From an uncultured Thermoguttaceae bacterium (GTDB lineage Bacteria; Planctomycetota; Planctomycetia; Pirellulales; Thermoguttaceae): DNA of 15,042 nucleotides. The DNA is taken from assembly GCA_934725735.1 (NCBI GenBank), contig CAKVCP010000051.1, positions 1-15,042 of the forward strand, in the 5' to 3' direction. The notes below the pieces were generated by a model. It was not told the DNA's origin, did no database searches, and saw nothing but the letters and a program-made list of their open reading frames with translations. Of this stretch, positions 12,520 to 15,042 are shown one piece after another. Each line of letters begins with the position of its first letter. The first letter of the stretch is position 1. The position numbers were made by a program, and so were the translations under genes.

Positions 12520-15012
12520 ATGACTAGATTTCTTTCTTGCCTGTGCGTCGCGTTCGCCGCGCTTTGCTTTTTATCAGGGGAGCAAGGTCAACAGGCCTAC
12601 GCGTTAAACGACGTCGAACGACGTCTTATTTCCGACGAGTTTATGGAGATGTCTTATTCGTATAACTACGATCAATTCCTTACGTTTGACGACAAGACGA
12701 AGTTTTTGGAGCTCCCTTTCGCTTCCAATGAAGAAGCGCATCGAGCGTGTCTTGACGTTCCGATCAAACAGGACTGCTCGCCTTACGCGTCCTACGAATT
12801 GATCGTAAATGTCGATAAAATGGAGGCGATCGGCTATACCACGTTGTATTTTCATAGCGGCGACGGATGGTATGGAATGACGGGCGACTCCAAACGTTAC
12901 TCCGACGGTCGCCTGGTCGTGCGTTTCAATATTGGGGAAGTCCGCCCAGAAGGATCGCCCGGAACTCTGGCGGAGGTGGATTCCGTGAGACTTGCCTTCT
13001 GGCGTGGAGCGTCGGCAGACGCAACCCTTGAATTCGTATCCTTTAAGGCGATTCGAAGTGATTTTGCAATTCTAGACGGGTACCCGACCGACAGTCCGAG
13101 CTATATCGCGTCGACGGCGGATCTTTTTGAGAAGAGCGGCGTTTTTTGCGAACGAGTCGACGTGAAGCATGTTACGTTGGATAAGTTGCAGCAATATCGA
13201 GCCGTCGTCCTTCCTGTTGGCGGCGACCTTTCGGACGAAACGATCGACTGTTTATGCCAGTTCGTCGACGCCGGCGGTTTTCTCTTCGTTTTTTATGACA
13301 GTCATCCTAAACTCTTGGCGAAATTAGGGGTCGTCAACGAAGGTTTTTGCCGACCGTCTCAAGAGGGGCTCGCGATTGATGGGATGCGTTTTGACGAAGA
13401 CTCCATCCGTTTGGCGAAGGAATGCGGTTTATCGATACCGAGTCGATGTTCTCAAGATTCTTGGAATTATTACGTCGTTAGTTGCGACGACAAGTTTAAA
13501 TCGGCGAAAACTAGCGTAATTTACGGCGATAATAGGGCGCACGTTCTGGCCTATTGGAGCGAAGAGGGGAAGGCGACGCGCTATCCTTCCCTTATTTTGA
13601 GCGGTTCCGGACTCTACTGCTCTCATGTTTTTGACCATATCGACGTCGCGAATAAGAAGGGGCTCGTCGCCTCGATCATTGCGGATATTTCCCCCGAATA
13701 TTTGCGAAACGTCGCGCAAGCCGAATGGATTTCAATCTTTGACGTCGGCGTTTATCCCGAAGACGATCGATTCGAGGCGCGGGAAAAGACGCTGAATTTC
13801 GTAAAAAAAGAACTTGAGAAACGCAATATCGCCCTCTCCGACGTCTTAAAATACTTGGACAAATCCAACGCTCCAGGCTCTTTAAAGGCCTTGACCTCGC
13901 TCGTTAGGCTCTTGTCTGAGATTCGCGACTCCAAGATCGACGATTTCGCAAGATCGCTCTCCCCGCGTCAAAATGAAGCGCGCCTCTGGTGGGAGCACTC
14001 CGGTTGCGGCATTTGGCGAGGAGACTGGGATCGCACGATGAAAGAACTCTCCGACGCGGGATTCAATGGAATCGTGTCGAATATGTTGTGGGGTGGACAA
14101 GCTAGCTATAAGAGCAAGGTTCTTCCAAACGATTCTAAAGCGCGTGAATTTGGGGACCAGATCGAGCAGGCGGTTGCGGCTGGTAAAAAGTATGGCGTCG
14201 AGGTTCATGTTTGGATGGTCTGCTTTAACGCGTCCAATTCCTCTAAGGAATTCCTTGAACAAATGCGTCGCGAAGGCCGGTTGCAACATACGAGAAACGG
14301 TGAAGAACAACCGTGGCTTTGCCCCTCCTCGCCGCTGAATCGCCAACTCCAACTTGACGCGCTCAAGGAAGTAGCGTTCAATTATGACGTCGATGGAATC
14401 CACTTCGATTACATTCGATATCCCGACGAAAATTCATGCTTCTGCGACGGTTGCCGCGAACGTTTTGCCGAGAGTTATTACGAATCGACAGGTCAACGAC
14501 TCGAGGGCGATCTCGTTGAAGCGATCAAGAAAGACAAGGCAGTCGATTCCGCGTGGCGACAGTGGCGATGCGATCAAATTACAGCGCTTGTCCGCGAAGT
14601 AAGCGAGGCTGTTCGAGAGAAAAAACCGAATGTTCAAATTTCCGCCGCCGTGTTTCAGGGGTATCCCGGGGTGAAGAAGTCCGTTGGACAAGATTGGGGA
14701 CTGTGGATCGAAAAGGGATATCTTGATTTCGTGTGTCCGATGGATTACACGGAAGACCCCTTTTACTTTGAACAGCTTATTCAAAAGCAACTTCCGATAA
14801 CGCAAGGGAAAGTCCCTCTCTATCCAGGGATCGGCTATTCTTCGACGGGGAATAATATGCGTCCCGACGAGGCGATTCTCCAGGCCAATATCGCTCAGCG
14901 TCTCGGCACGGAAGGTTTTATTATCTTCAATCTCGATCAACGTTCAGCGGAAAAAACGTTCCCCGAGTTTAAAAAGGGAATAACTTCCGAAAAGACGAAA
15001 CGCGCGAACTGA
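12520..15012 (+). CDS. Secreted multidomain GHL10-family glycoside hydrolase
   Basis: Large exported protein, 830 aa, with a Sec signal peptide (hydrophobic 5-19, cleavage likely after AYA near 26-28). Residues about 30-180 look like a beta-rich carbohydrate-binding-type domain. Residues about 183-395 resemble a class I glutamine-amidotransferase-like or beta-galactosidase-trimerization fold (VVLPVGGDLS at 229-238, FVDAGGFLFVFYDS at 248-261). Residues about 485-815 are the GHL10/DUF187-type TIM barrel, shown by LWWEHSG (489-495), GFNGIVSNM (514-522), VHVWMVCFN (562-570), DGIHFDYIRYP (625-635), and late MDYTED (741-746). The C-x-C-x-x-C cluster at 640-645 follows the barrel strand. E. coli DigH of this group cleaves denuded peptidoglycan glycan strands, so cell-wall or host/plant glycan hydrolysis is likely, but the substrate is unproven. 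GGAGG (12508-12512) lies 7 nt before ATG. It may be cotranscribed with the transporter. Confidence 0.9.
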   Translation: MTRFLSCLCVAFAALCFLSGEQGQQAYALNDVERRLISDEFMEMSYSYNYDQFLTFDDKTKFLELPFASNEEAHRACLDVPIKQDCSPYASYELIVNVDKMEAIGYTTLYFHSGDGWYGMTGDSKRYSDGRLVVRFNIGEVRPEGSPGTLAEVDSVRLAFWRGASADATLEFVSFKAIRSDFAILDGYPTDSPSYIASTADLFEKSGVFCERVDVKHVTLDKLQQYRAVVLPVGGDLSDETIDCLCQFVDAGGFLFVFYDSHPKLLAKLGVVNEGFCRPSQEGLAIDGMRFDEDSIRLAKECGLSIPSRCSQDSWNYYVVSCDDKFKSAKTSVIYGDNRAHVLAYWSEEGKATRYPSLILSGSGLYCSHVFDHIDVANKKGLVASIIADISPEYLRNVAQAEWISIFDVGVYPEDDRFEAREKTLNFVKKELEKRNIALSDVLKYLDKSNAPGSLKALTSLVRLLSEIRDSKIDDFARSLSPRQNEARLWWEHSGCGIWRGDWDRTMKELSDAGFNGIVSNMLWGGQASYKSKVLPNDSKAREFGDQIEQAVAAGKKYGVEVHVWMVCFNASNSSKEFLEQMRREGRLQHTRNGEEQPWLCPSSPLNRQLQLDALKEVAFNYDVDGIHFDYIRYPDENSCFCDGCRERFAESYYESTGQRLEGDLVEAIKKDKAVDSAWRQWRCDQITALVREVSEAVREKKPNVQISAAVFQGYPGVKKSVGQDWGLWIEKGYLDFVCPMDYTEDPFYFEQLIQKQLPITQGKVPLYPGIGYSSTGNNMRPDEAILQANIAQRLGTEGFIIFNLDQRSAEKTFPEFKKGITSEKTKRAN

Positions 15013-15042
15013 AAGAAAAGGCCGCAGCGATGAGATTTGCCG

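Noticed and set aside
15030..15042. Possible start of a further plus-strand gene (ATG after AAAAGG)
   Set aside because: Only 13 bases remain in the window, too few to support a coding call.

Overview
This 15 kb window is chromosomal, gene-dense bacterial DNA of roughly 50% GC. The gene content points to the Planctomycetota, with moderate confidence from family content alone. The markers are three oxidoreductases of the Gfo/Idh/MocA family with N-terminal export signals, an eukaryotic-like Ser/Thr kinase with a transmembrane segment and a helical C-terminal domain, a GHL10-type glycoside hydrolase fused to extra domains, and a Tat-type metallo-beta-lactamase-fold protein. No IS element, phage gene, CRISPR array, tRNA or rRNA is visible.

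Layout. Positions 8-4398 hold four plus-strand genes: an MBL-fold hydrolase (8-940), a membrane Ser/Thr kinase (1078-2883), ribonuclease HI (3020-3478) and an inositol-monophosphatase-family phosphatase (3550-4398). A bidirectional terminator (4414-4456) separates the last of these from a convergent minus-strand Gfo/Idh/MocA gene (4479-5705). A structured divergent intergenic region (5706-5896) follows, then a HisN-like phosphatase (5897-6718). Next is a tandem pair of Gfo/Idh/MocA paralogues (6856-8172 and 8276-9583). The window ends with galT (9764-11038), an MFS transporter (11119-12438) and a large secreted GHL10 hydrolase (12520-15012).

The right two thirds have a carbohydrate theme: glycan hydrolysis outside the cytoplasm, sugar import, Leloir-pathway uridylyl transfer, NAD(P)-dependent sugar or cyclitol oxidation, and two sugar/cyclitol-phosphate phosphatases. 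Whether these act on one substrate is inference; planctomycete genomes carry many dispersed copies of these families.

The most noteworthy signals are: (1) a nested inverted repeat between galT and the MFS gene that pairs the transporter's Shine-Dalgarno sequence with a segment lying just after the galT stop, suggesting translational coupling; (2) the tandem oxidoreductase pair, where the second copy keeps a Tat motif and shows codon bias typical of high expression while the first has lost its twin arginine; (3) two inverted repeats in the divergent intergenic region; (4) a Gfo/Idh/MocA protein lacking the usual Glu-Lys-Pro catalytic motif.
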